A stretch of 64,000 nucleotides of DNA, from the NCBI RefSeq assembly GCF_904846615.1, contig NZ_CAJHBK010000001.1:1364001-1428000 (forward strand). Reading direction: 5' to 3'. Positions 10,053 through 18,591 of the stretch are shown one piece after another; position 1 is the stretch's first letter, and the number at the start of each line of letters is the position of its first letter. Source of the DNA: Psychrobacter sp. JCM 18902. GTDB lineage: Bacteria; Pseudomonadota; Gammaproteobacteria; Pseudomonadales; Moraxellaceae. The translations under genes were made by a program, and so were the position numbers. The notes beneath the pieces are model-generated. The model worked only from the letters and a program-made list of their open reading frames with translations, was not told where the DNA came from and searched no databases.

Positions 10053-11348
10053 TTATAAAACCACCAACTTGGTCAGCAAAATAACCGTCAATACCCAAAC
10101 TGGGATCGTAATTTCAGAGAATTTACCAGTCATCAGTTTTACCGCGGTAAAGGTGATAAAACCAAGCGCAATACCATCAGCGATAGAGTACGTCAGCGGG
10201 GTCAATAACAGAACAACCGCGACAGGAGCCGCTTCTGTCAAATCTTCCCAGTTGATTTCTTTTAGGGTAAATAACATCAGTACCGACACATAGAAAATCG
10301 CGCCAGCTGTGGCGTAAGCAGGAATCATACCAGCCAATGGTGCAAAGAAAATACTCAGTACAAACAATACGCCAACCGTCACTGCCATCAGACCTGTACG
10401 ACCACCTGATGCCACTCCAGAAGCACTCTCAATATAACTGGTGGTCGATGACGTACCCAACATTGCACCAGCGACCGTAGCAGTAGAATCCGCTAGTAGC
10501 GCTTTGTCCATATTAGGAATATTACCATCTTTATCAATCAAACCCGCTTTATTGGCAATACCAACCAAACTACCTGTCGTATCAAATAAATCGACGAATA
10601 AGAAGGCAAAAATAACGCTGATCATACCAACGTCAAACGCACCCGCAATATCAAGCTCCATCAATGTTGGTGTGATAGATGGCGGCGCAGACATAATGCC
10701 AGCAAACTGTGTATGACCTGTCAACAAGCTAATCACGGTGATAACCAAGATACCAATCGTCACGGCACCTGGGACTTTTTTATAGACCAAACCAATAATA
10801 ATAAAGAAACCCAAAGCAGCCATCATAGGCGCAAATGAGGTCATGTCACCTAGCATCACCAATGTCGCATCACGACCGACAATGATACCTGAGCTCTGTA
10901 GCGCAATAAATGCTAAGAAAGCACCAATACCTGCCACAATACCTTGCTTAAGGCTGTTTGGAATGGCATTGATAACCCATTCGCGAATCTTAAACAAACT
11001 CAAAATGATAAACAAGCAACCCGATAAGAAAACAGCACCTAGCGCAGTTTGCCAAGCGTAGCCCATACCCAATACAACGCCGTAAGTAAAAAAGGCGTTC
11101 AAACCCATACCTGGTGCGAGTGCCACCGGCAGTCTGGCATAGATACCCATAATAAAGCAGCCTATTGCCGCTGCTAAACAGGTAGCAACAAATACCGCCC
11201 CTTTATCCATACCAGCTTCCGCCAATACGTTGGGGTTGACAAAGATGATATAAGCCATGGTCAAAAAGGTGGTTATACCGGCAAGGATTTCCGTTTTAAC
11301 TGTGGTGTTTTCACCATTAATCCCAAAATAGCGTTCAATTGCATTCAT
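10053..11348 (-). CDS. NCS2-family (AzgA-type) purine permease
   Basis: Inner-membrane permease of 431 residues with about 12-14 hydrophobic segments, belonging to the AzgA-like branch of NCS2. That branch imports adenine, guanine or hypoxanthine by proton symport. Family marks are the start (ERYFGI...EILAGITTFLTMAYIIFVNP), the LAPGMGLNAFFTYGVV motif near residue 77, FLFVDLFDTTGSLVGIANKAG, and DSTATVAGAMLGTSSTTSYIESASG. The exact base cannot be told from sequence. It is divergent from tolQ; no purine riboswitch was found upstream. A 175-bp element abuts its 3' end. Confidence 0.9.
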   Translation of the reverse strand: MNAIERYFGINGENTTVKTEILAGITTFLTMAYIIFVNPNVLAEAGMDKGAVFVATCLAAAIGCFIMGIYARLPVALAPGMGLNAFFTYGVVLGMGYAWQTALGAVFLSGCLFIILSLFKIREWVINAIPNSLKQGIVAGIGAFLAFIALQSSGIIVGRDATLVMLGDMTSFAPMMAALGFFIIIGLVYKKVPGAVTIGILVITVISLLTGHTQFAGIMSAPPSITPTLMELDIAGAFDVGMISVIFAFLFVDLFDTTGSLVGIANKAGLIDKDGNIPNMDKALLADSTATVAGAMLGTSSTTSYIESASGVASGGRTGLMAVTVGVLFVLSIFFAPLAGMIPAYATAGAIFYVSVLMLFTLKEINWEDLTEAAPVAVVLLLTPLTYSIADGIALGFITFTAVKLMTGKFSEITIPVWVLTVILLTKLVVL

Positions 11349-11793
11349 AAGTGTCGCGCCCAGCTTGCTAGTGAAAGAACAAATTTATTGATGCCTAAAA
11401 TAAATATGACGTCAGCCAATGGATGGCGACGTCATTATCAAAAGACAGCGGTAACAAGGTGCAACATTTTAGAGAAGTTGCGGTACAAATTCAATCATTA
11501 CCAGTGCCTTATGGGTACAAACCCACCTTTTCAGTCAATTGAGACATAACAGCCAGACAATATTTCAGACATCCGCATATAAATTAACCTTATACTATGA
11601 ATTCTACAAACAGCTGTTAATTATTTGGTATTTAACACTTTAACAAATGACCTTTTCGACATTTAGCAGTACACTAGGCGGCTGATAGCAATATGCATCA
11701 TGACTGTCATATTATATTTTCATTATTAAAGATCCTATCTGGTCTGCGTGTCGCGCCATGCCAGCTATTATTAATTACCCATGAGTCCCATAC
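11349..11793. other. Divergent intergenic region, permease/tolQ
   Basis: 445 bases between two divergent genes. It must carry promoters for both, but I recognise no specific operator, riboswitch or RNA gene. Confidence 0.4.
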
Positions 11794-12534
11794 ATGCCTG
11801 AATCATTAAATATTATCGACCTTATTACCCAAGCCAGTCTCTTGGTGCAGATTGTGATGGCATTATTGTTGTTGGCGTCTTTACTCAGCTGGGTAATTAT
11901 CTTTCGTATGAGCGCGCGGCTTGGTACGGCCAAAAATTTCGATCAACAGTTTGAAACTTGGTTTTGGTCAGGTGAAGACTTAGCCAAGCTTTACCAAGGC
12001 GTACAAGGCTCACCTGAACGCCAAGGACTTGAGCAAATATTTTATGTGGGATTTTCTGAATACTTAAGAATGCATAAAAAGCGCCAACCCAAAGATGACA
12101 TCATCGATGGTGTTGAGCGCAAGCTACGAGTCGGTTTAGGGCGTCAGCAGCAACTATTAGAATCAGGACTGACCACGCTAGCGAGCATTGGCTCAGTCGC
12201 GCCTTATGTTGGATTGTTCGGTACAGTTTGGGGCATCATGAACGCCTTTTTAGGATTGTCACAAACGGAACAAGCGACCCTAGCGTCTGTCGCACCTGGT
12301 ATTGCCGAAGCACTAATCGCAACCGCTATGGGCTTGTTTGCAGCGATTCCTGCCGTACTGGCGTATAACCACTTTACCGCCAAATCAAGCCGCCTTTATG
12401 ATTCACGTGCTTTATTTTGTGATGAAATGACGGGCATGCTCCAGCGCGAGACCAGTGCAGAAAGCACTGTTGGTAGAGACAATATCGCTACGAGAGAAAC
12501 AACATCTACGGCCAATCAGGCACAAGGACTATGA
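11794..12534 (+). CDS. tolQ: Tol-Pal system proton channel subunit TolQ
   Basis: Inner-membrane protein that forms, with TolR, the proton-driven motor energising TolA during outer-membrane constriction at division. It has 246 residues (E. coli 230). Three transmembrane segments are visible: near residues 15-36, around 137-160 (ASIGSVAPYVGLFGTVWGIMNAF, the conserved MotA/TolQ/ExbB core) and around 170-190 (PGIAEALIATAMGLFAAIPAVLAYN). The C-terminal tail is longer than usual and Thr/Ser-rich. tolR starts 4 bases after its stop, so they are co-translated. The tolR-tolA-tolB context supports TolQ rather than ExbB. Confidence 0.95.
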   Translation: MPESLNIIDLITQASLLVQIVMALLLLASLLSWVIIFRMSARLGTAKNFDQQFETWFWSGEDLAKLYQGVQGSPERQGLEQIFYVGFSEYLRMHKKRQPKDDIIDGVERKLRVGLGRQQQLLESGLTTLASIGSVAPYVGLFGTVWGIMNAFLGLSQTEQATLASVAPGIAEALIATAMGLFAAIPAVLAYNHFTAKSSRLYDSRALFCDEMTGMLQRETSAESTVGRDNIATRETTSTANQAQGL

Positions 12535-12538
12535 AATC

Positions 12539-12997
12539 ATGAAACAGAGTCCCTATCGCCGTGAAAAAAAAGCGCTAAATGCGGAGATGAATGTCGTTCC
12601 TTATATCGACGTGATGTTGGTGCTGCTCGTCATATTTATGGTCACAGCGCCCATGCTGATTACGGGCGTCGATGTTGACTTGCCAAAAGAGCAAACCAAT
12701 ACCATGAGCCAAAGCCAACTACCCGTCATTGTGTCCTTGACCGATAGTGGCGATATTTTTATCAGTTATGAAGACAATGTTGACTTGCCTATCAGTGAGC
12801 CAGAATTGATTGATACGCTCGCCAATCTGCAAAGCCAAAGCAGCAATGTAGGCGCTCAGCCCGTACAAGTCATGATTAATGCCGATCAAAACAATCAATA
12901 TGGCGCTATCATGACACTCATGGCCACCTTACAACAAGCAGGCATTCAAAAAGTGGGATTATTAACAGGCGCACCCTTGCCCACACCATCATTGTAA
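12539..12997 (+). CDS. tolR: Tol-Pal system protein TolR
   Basis: Second subunit of the TolQR motor: one membrane helix and a periplasmic domain. From the ATG at 12539 it has 152 residues (E. coli 142). That start is chosen over an upstream in-frame start because AAGGA sits just ahead of it and it follows tolQ directly. The N-terminus holds NAEMNVVPYIDVMLVLLVIFMVTAPML, with the essential membrane Asp in YIDVMLVLL. The C-terminal periplasmic domain has the QYGAIMTLMATLQQAGIQKVGLLT pattern typical of ExbD/TolR. Confidence 0.95.
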   Translation: MKQSPYRREKKALNAEMNVVPYIDVMLVLLVIFMVTAPMLITGVDVDLPKEQTNTMSQSQLPVIVSLTDSGDIFISYEDNVDLPISEPELIDTLANLQSQSSNVGAQPVQVMINADQNNQYGAIMTLMATLQQAGIQKVGLLTGAPLPTPSL

Positions 12998-13072
12998 TAA
13001 ATCCTATTCCTCGCTCAGCTTGCTATAATAAAGTAGATAATTTGATGAACCTCGTCCTTGAGTATCTTTACC

Positions 13073-14035
13073 ATGCATAATGCTCCTGTCGTTTATGTAC
13101 CGACCCAACCTGAAGGCAATGGGCTAACATTGCCTACGCTACTTAGCGTGCTGGCACATGGTCTCGTGATTGGAATACTCGTTTATACTTATCAACACAC
13201 TAAAACCGACACTGTAGAAAGTATTGAGACGGTCATGGTCTCCCCTGAGCAATTGGCTGAAATGCAAGGTCAAATCCTTGCCAATCGTGCAGCGGCAGCT
13301 AGCGCGATGCAAGCTGAAACTAGCACAAGCAGTGCATCGAGCACCTCATCATCAGAAAGCTTTAGCGATAGCGCCAGTCAGCCAAACTCGCAGCGTGTGC
13401 CTGTCTTTACGCGCTCTAACGATCCTGCCAGTCAACCAATGCTGATGAGTGAAGAGCAGCATCAACGCTTGTTCGAGCAAAACCAAGACTACGAACGTCG
13501 AATGGCAGAGTGGGCAGCACAATTAGATGAGTCGGTGACAGAAGAGCATGGTCAGGTGGAGCAAAACAAAAAAGAACAGCTAATAGAAGAACAAAAACAG
13601 CTGGGCGATTTCCGTAATAAACAGAATAACCCGCCAAAGATTACACGCCCGACTGCGACTGATAAAAATTTAAAGATTAATACAGGTGATTCTGGTAGCG
13701 CAGGTCAGAGATACGATCTAGAAGCAGACGGCAACTCAACAACATCTAATGATGGTAGTGGCAGTACCTCTCGTTCTACTGGTGAGTTCAAAAGTGCTAT
13801 ATTAAGTAAAATACAAAGCAAACTTGATACCCCAATCGAAACACAGGGTCTAACCACGTCATTGTCGCTCAAATTAGATACCAGAGGCAACGTGAAATCT
13901 GCAAAGGCTAGTGGTCCAAATGCTGTCGTCAACCAAGCAGTTGAACAAGCTGCACGCGCTGCTAGCCCATTGCCAATTGATTTAGACAATCCTGAAAGTT
14001 TTGCAAATTTGACAATCAACGTTACTATTAATTGA
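13073..14035 (+). CDS. tolA: Tol-Pal system protein TolA
   Basis: Periplasm-spanning protein linking the TolQR motor to outer-membrane partners. From the ATG at 13073 it has 320 residues (E. coli 421, so on the short side). Domain I is one membrane helix near residues 20-40 (LPTLLSVLAHGLVIGILVYTY). Domain II is a long Gln/Glu/Ala/Ser-rich region. Domain III is the C-terminal 85 residues (SAILSKIQSKLDTP...TTSLSLKLDTRGNVKSAKASGP...VNQAVEQAARAASPLPID). A TTG 15 bases upstream is an alternative start. TATAAT at 13024-13029 may be an internal -10 element. A copy of domain III follows as a separate gene. Confidence 0.92.
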   Translation: MHNAPVVYVPTQPEGNGLTLPTLLSVLAHGLVIGILVYTYQHTKTDTVESIETVMVSPEQLAEMQGQILANRAAAASAMQAETSTSSASSTSSSESFSDSASQPNSQRVPVFTRSNDPASQPMLMSEEQHQRLFEQNQDYERRMAEWAAQLDESVTEEHGQVEQNKKEQLIEEQKQLGDFRNKQNNPPKITRPTATDKNLKINTGDSGSAGQRYDLEADGNSTTSNDGSGSTSRSTGEFKSAILSKIQSKLDTPIETQGLTTSLSLKLDTRGNVKSAKASGPNAVVNQAVEQAARAASPLPIDLDNPESFANLTINVTIN

Positions 14036-14096
14036 TTTTGTATAGCCTATAATTCTATATCATTAATGATTTTCTACCATCTTAAGGTTCTGGTTT

Positions 14097-14540
14097 ATGA
14101 GTTTAAGCAAGTGTCATATATTACGTAATACCTCAACTTTACTGCTATTGCTGTCTTTTTTTCTATTATCTAGCTACTCTGTCGCTGGCACATTACCAGA
14201 AAGCCATAATGTCAAAAATGAGTTTATGGATCAAAAAGCCTTGTTTGCCGCTATTACTACTAGAAAAAATGATTTAAGTAATGAGAGTCATGTAACAACA
14301 GCTATATTAGAAAAAATTAAACGTAATATTACTCTACCCACTGCTACCCCAGAATCAACAACTACTTTATACTTTAAGTTGGATGAAAAAGGTAATGTGT
14401 TATCTGTTAAGGCTCAAGGTGCAAATCTTGCTGTAAATCAGGCAGTGGAAAAAGCTGCTCTATCTGCTAGTCCATTACCCATTGGCTTAAATAAACCTGA
14501 AAACTTTAAAGACTTAATAATTAAAATTAACGTTCAATAA
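14097..14540 (+). CDS. Secreted stand-alone TolA C-terminal-domain protein
   Basis: A 147-residue protein with a clear signal peptide (hydrophobic run at about residues 14-28, then SYSVAG). The C-terminal half matches domain III of the neighbouring TolA: LDEKGNVLSVKAQGANLAVNQ here against LDTRGNVKSAKASGPNAVVNQ, then VEKAALSASPLPIGLNKPENF against VEQAARAASPLPIDLDNPESF. It has no transmembrane anchor or long helix, so it should be free in the periplasm. AAGG lies about 10 bases before the ATG. It looks like a partial duplication of tolA kept between tolA and tolB. The function is unknown; modulating TolA-TolB or TolA-Pal contacts is a reasonable guess. Confidence 0.85.
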   Translation: MSLSKCHILRNTSTLLLLLSFFLLSSYSVAGTLPESHNVKNEFMDQKALFAAITTRKNDLSNESHVTTAILEKIKRNITLPTATPESTTTLYFKLDEKGNVLSVKAQGANLAVNQAVEKAALSASPLPIGLNKPENFKDLIIKINVQ

Positions 14541-14631
14541 AAAACACCTAACGTTGTACAGTTAATCTCACTATAAATAATAATTAAGCCTGTATGATGA
14601 ACCAATTATTTCTATTTTAGGATATTACTTC

Positions 14632-15933
14632 ATGAAGCTACCTACACATTCTATCCTTCGTGCCACTTCAAGCCTGTTGTTAATCACTCCCTTGTTATCA
14701 GTGCCTGCTTATGCTGCTGAATCAATGGTGCTTGATATGACTGTTACCGCGCCAAGACAACAAAACCAAGTCGCGTTTGTACCCTTTGCTGGTGATTCTG
14801 TATTATCGCCGATTATTCTAAATGATTTAAGCAAAACAGAGCTAAAAGTGACTAGCAAAGATCTACCACAGCAGCCGCGCAGTAGCAGCGAGCTGGCAGG
14901 CACATTGCCAGTATGGCAAAGCATGGGGATTCCTTATCTAGTGGTCGGCAGCACCCGCAGCAATCGCGGTAAAATAGTAACCGATTACGAAGTGATTGAC
15001 GTTAAATCTGGTAGAGTAATCGAAGGCAAACAAAGCTTAACAGCTGACAATAATAAAGAAAGCATGCGCTATGCTGGTCACGTCATCGCTGATAAAGTAT
15101 ATGAGCTAATTACTGGTACGCCAGGTGACTTTTCAGGGCGTATTGCTTATATTGAAGAGACTGGTGCTGGTAAAGAAAAAGTCTCACGTTTAAAAGTGAT
15201 GGATGCCGATGGTGAAAATGCCAAAACCATTACTGAAGTAACCGGTTCTATCTTTTCACCAACATGGTCGCCAGATGGCAATCGCATTGCTTATTCCGTA
15301 CAACGTGATAAATCTTATCCCGTTATTTATGTACAAAGTGTGAGCGGTGGCGGTGCAACCCCGTTAACGCCCTTCCCTGGCAGCAACCTCAGTCCATCAT
15401 TTTCACCTGATGGCAGCAAGATATTATTTTCTAGCAGCTTTGAAGGCAGTGCCGATATTTATGAGATGAGTGCCAGTGGTGGTCAACCTAGAAGGCTTAT
15501 CAATTGGCCAAGCAGCGAAGTGCAACCAAGTTATGCGCCTGATGGCAAATCCTTTGTTTTTGTATCAGACAGAACTGGATTTAACAAACCACAGATTTAT
15601 CGTTATGAGTTTGGTTCAGGACGTACTACTAAGGTATCAAGTAGCGGTTATGCCACTAGCCCGCAATTTAGTAACGATGGCTCACAAATTGCCTTTTTAA
15701 GTGGTCGCTCAGCGGCGATCATGAATAGCGGCGGCGCGGTCACTACTAACTTGGGCAATACGGGTATCGATGAAGCGCCAAGCTTTTCGCCTAATGGTAA
15801 GCGGGTCGTTTACGCCTCAAAGCAAGGCGGCAAAGGTGTATTAACCATCAAATCATTGAATGGTGGTGAGTCGTTTGGTAAGTCTGGTCAAGGCACGATT
15901 CGCTCACCAGTCTGGTCATCTAGTCCTAAATAA
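14632..15933 (+). CDS. tolB: Tol-Pal system beta-propeller protein TolB
   Basis: Periplasmic protein that switches between TolA and Pal. It has 433 residues (E. coli 430). A signal peptide covers residues 1-29 (ending VPAYA-AE), an N-terminal alpha/beta domain follows to about residue 165, and then comes a six-bladed WD40-like propeller. Repeated blade motifs are SPTWSPDGNRIAYS, SPSFSPDGSKILFS, QPSYAPDGKSFVFVSD, SPQFSNDGSQIAFLS and APSFSPNGKRVVYAS. The gene ends the local tol operon at a strong terminator, so pal must be elsewhere in the genome. Confidence 0.97.
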   Translation: MKLPTHSILRATSSLLLITPLLSVPAYAAESMVLDMTVTAPRQQNQVAFVPFAGDSVLSPIILNDLSKTELKVTSKDLPQQPRSSSELAGTLPVWQSMGIPYLVVGSTRSNRGKIVTDYEVIDVKSGRVIEGKQSLTADNNKESMRYAGHVIADKVYELITGTPGDFSGRIAYIEETGAGKEKVSRLKVMDADGENAKTITEVTGSIFSPTWSPDGNRIAYSVQRDKSYPVIYVQSVSGGGATPLTPFPGSNLSPSFSPDGSKILFSSSFEGSADIYEMSASGGQPRRLINWPSSEVQPSYAPDGKSFVFVSDRTGFNKPQIYRYEFGSGRTTKVSSSGYATSPQFSNDGSQIAFLSGRSAAIMNSGGAVTTNLGNTGIDEAPSFSPNGKRVVYASKQGGKGVLTIKSLNGGESFGKSGQGTIRSPVWSSSPK

Positions 15934-15970
15934 ATCATATTTATCATTATCTTTCTTAATTCATAAAGTC

Positions 15971-16021
15971 TTGCTCATAAAAAAGCGCCTAATAAATAAT
16001 TAGGCGCTTTTTTATGAGCAA
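15971..16021. terminator. Long perfect-stem bidirectional terminator after tolB
   Basis: Arms of 22 bases (15971-15992 and 16000-16021) are perfectly complementary around a 7-base loop. The GC core AGCGCCTAA is flanked by A and T runs on both sides, so it can serve tolB and the convergent cytochrome gene. Confidence 0.92.
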
Positions 16022-16087
16022 GGTACGGTTAAATCATTTCGCTACTAGCATGTATTGGACAATTATTGACTAAATTAGTAAACACGA

Positions 16088-16780
16088 TTAATCATCACTC
16101 GGATCACCCGCTGATGGATTGGGATGCCGCAGTTTTGCCACATCTTCAGCAGTCACGGTATCGGTAAAACCATTTAGGTCACTGACCACATATTGAGTAA
16201 CCGCCGCCATCTGTGCATCGTTCATCATTCCATGGAATGAGGGCATGCCACGAAAGCCATTAATCAAGATATCGATGATGTAATACTTTGATTGCATCTT
16301 ACTGTTATTCGCCAGTGGCGGATAATAGCCTGCACCGTAAGCACCCTCGCCTTTGTGCATGTGACAAGCCGCACAAGAGTCGTGATACAGCTTTTTGCCA
16401 TCTGTCGTTACAAAGCCATTTGTGCCTTCAAACTTTGCGTCCCATTCAGTAATACTTGGGTCGTCTTCCATATTGGGCAATGAGCTATCGTCGACAATAT
16501 TGATAGCAGGTGCAGTAAGCTCCTCACGGCTCATATAAACGCCGCCCCACGCACCCGTATTTCGGCTTGCTTGATAGTCATTGGTTGTTAAGGAATTCTG
16601 ATCTTGTACACTGGAAACCGTCACTTCATCATCTGACCGTTGACTACAGCCCAACAGTGCTGCACTGCTGATCCCACTCAGCAGCATCACCGTCAGCAGT
16701 TTGAGTGTCATGTTTTTCATGACTCTTTTCTTCAAGATTGCTTTCTCCGCGATTGCCTTCTTCACGATTGCATTGTCCAT
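16088..16780 (-). CDS. Lipoprotein mono-heme cytochrome c
   Basis: A 230-residue cytochrome c with one heme site, CAACH (residues 136-140 from the ATG at 16780), and a possible Met ligand in GFRGMPSFHGMM. A lipobox (ALLGC, Cys45) points to a membrane-anchored periplasmic lipoprotein. AGAGG precedes the ATG at 16780. An internal ATG at 16720 would give a more usual 25-residue signal peptide (MKNMTLKLLTVMLLSG...), so the true start is uncertain. It lies 44 bases after the flavin amine oxidase gene on the same strand and probably receives electrons from that enzyme or from the triheme cytochrome (inference). Confidence 0.85.
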   Translation of the reverse strand: MDNAIVKKAIAEKAILKKRVMKNMTLKLLTVMLLSGISSAALLGCSQRSDDEVTVSSVQDQNSLTTNDYQASRNTGAWGGVYMSREELTAPAINIVDDSSLPNMEDDPSITEWDAKFEGTNGFVTTDGKKLYHDSCAACHMHKGEGAYGAGYYPPLANNSKMQSKYYIIDILINGFRGMPSFHGMMNDAQMAAVTQYVVSDLNGFTDTVTAEDVAKLRHPNPSAGDPSDD

Positions 16781-16824
16781 GATAGCCTCTGAATCTTATA
16801 GTTATTTATATAACCCAAGCGTTA

Positions 16825-18426
16825 TTAAACCAGCATTTTTGCTTTTTTATGTAGGCGCTTTGCGGTATCCATACCAGATAAAATAGCGCCTTCTTGCCAT
16901 GCCGGAATGTGTGAGCAATGCTCGCCCGCCAGCACAATACGATTATCAATACTGCACAAGGTATCGTAATGCTGACGACGGGTCGACTCATTCCAAATAC
17001 CGTAACAGCCGAGCGTCCATGGGATGCGGTGCCAGACAACTGATGTCCCTGCGCGGAATTCTTTTGGATACTGAGGATGGATGTATTTACCATAAGCAAG
17101 CGCAACATTAATACGTTCTTGCGGCGTTAAGCTATTAAATTTATAAGACGTCGGACCATAACCATACGCACCGAGTAGCACGCCTGTACCATCTTTAAAC
17201 ATATTTTGTGACGGGTAAGCAATCTGCGCAATGGGCATGTCGGTATAAGTCAGACCACCAAATATCCATTCATCTTCTTCCCAAAAACGGCGATTAAACT
17301 CTAGACCAACTTTATAAGAGGTTTCATAAGGCACAGCGGCCATCGCCTGCTTCATTGGTTTTGAGACATTAATATCCATCTGCGTCAATACAGTTAATGG
17401 AATATTACACACGCACCAATCTGCACGAATGGTCTTGGTGGCACCATCTGGGCTGTTGCTGTCTACATAATCGACAGTGACGCCACTGTCATCTTGATGA
17501 ATTTTAGTGACCTTTGCATTAAACTCAATCATATCGCGGCATTCACGGGTGAACGCATCACCAATTTTCCCCATACCACCTACTGGCTGAAACATCGTCG
17601 GTTGATGACCATAAGTCATATGGTTGCCATAAATATCTGCCCACATACCTGAATCTAGTATCTCACTGATCGGCAAAGGTTTTGATGGCGTCGCATCAGG
17701 CATCAAGCCACCACCCGGAAACACACTAAAGCCGCGATGTTTACTAGTCTCATTACTGGCGCGGTAACGATAATCTTTATCCAGCACCCCCCAGCCTTTT
17801 AAACCTTCTAATAGCTTTTCTTTGTCCTCAGTATTGACCGAGCGATCAAGACCACCGACGTTGACTGATTTCGATAGCAGCTCCGCAACATGACCTTGGA
17901 TGTCGTTTTTTACATCACCCAAACGCTGAGGTACGCCGTCGAAATGAGTACTTCGATGCAAATAAGCACGATCATTAGTTTGAATAAAGGGCTGCATTTC
18001 AACGCCAAATTGTTTGCAATAATGGAAGACGGCATAATGATGGCTTGGCAGACGCCACGGTCCACCATTAAAGTAATTGCCCTCTTCAAAATCACAGGTG
18101 ACTTCTTCGCCGCCAAGCTCGGTATATTTGTCCCCACTGTTCAATGTCCAGCTACGACCGCCGCCACGATTTTGATATTCGAGCACTTTGACATCGTAGC
18201 CTGCTTTACGTAACTCATAAGCCGCGGTCAGCCCGCCAAGACCCGCACCAAGAATGACAATACTAGCGCCAGGAGGTGCACCTTTAAGATCCATGGTCTC
18301 TTTAAAACTCGACTCTGACGCAAATCCTAATGTCGTCATCGCCTGATACATCGCAGTCGCGCCTGCGGTTTTACCAATCATCGAGAGCAGTTGGCGCCGC
18401 GTTGGTGATTGAAGCATGTCTTTCAT
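16825..18426 (-). CDS. Tat-exported flavin amine oxidase/dehydrogenase
   Basis: FAD enzyme of the monoamine oxidase/L-amino acid oxidase family, 533 residues. The N-terminus carries a twin-arginine signal (PTRRQLLSMIG, residues 8-18), which predicts a folded periplasmic enzyme. The dinucleotide-binding motif is VILGAGLGGLTAAYELRKAG (about residues 57-76), followed by GGGRSWTL. The C-terminal FAD motif is VLAGEHCSHIPAWQEGAILSG. The substrate cannot be named. Cytochrome c genes lie on both sides on the same strand, so it probably passes electrons to cytochrome c rather than to oxygen, as NicA2 does with CycN in Pseudomonas. AAGGAC precedes the start codon. Confidence 0.88.
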   Translation of the reverse strand: MKDMLQSPTRRQLLSMIGKTAGATAMYQAMTTLGFASESSFKETMDLKGAPPGASIVILGAGLGGLTAAYELRKAGYDVKVLEYQNRGGGRSWTLNSGDKYTELGGEEVTCDFEEGNYFNGGPWRLPSHHYAVFHYCKQFGVEMQPFIQTNDRAYLHRSTHFDGVPQRLGDVKNDIQGHVAELLSKSVNVGGLDRSVNTEDKEKLLEGLKGWGVLDKDYRYRASNETSKHRGFSVFPGGGLMPDATPSKPLPISEILDSGMWADIYGNHMTYGHQPTMFQPVGGMGKIGDAFTRECRDMIEFNAKVTKIHQDDSGVTVDYVDSNSPDGATKTIRADWCVCNIPLTVLTQMDINVSKPMKQAMAAVPYETSYKVGLEFNRRFWEEDEWIFGGLTYTDMPIAQIAYPSQNMFKDGTGVLLGAYGYGPTSYKFNSLTPQERINVALAYGKYIHPQYPKEFRAGTSVVWHRIPWTLGCYGIWNESTRRQHYDTLCSIDNRIVLAGEHCSHIPAWQEGAILSGMDTAKRLHKKAKMLV

Positions 18427-18591
18427 AATAATGTCCTTAAAGTAGACGTTCCTGCAAGACGGTAGGCATATATATTATTAATCAGCTCGGCTTAGTTCTA
18501 CGTCCGTTTTTCGAGCTGTTGTGCCTTACCATATTGCCTGTAAATCTTGTCCTATAATAAATATGTAAATCGTCTTTATAAAATCAATGAA

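Noticed and set aside
11349..11793. Purine riboswitch upstream of the NCS2 permease
   Set aside because: None of the conserved purine-aptamer loop sequences were found in the leftward leader.
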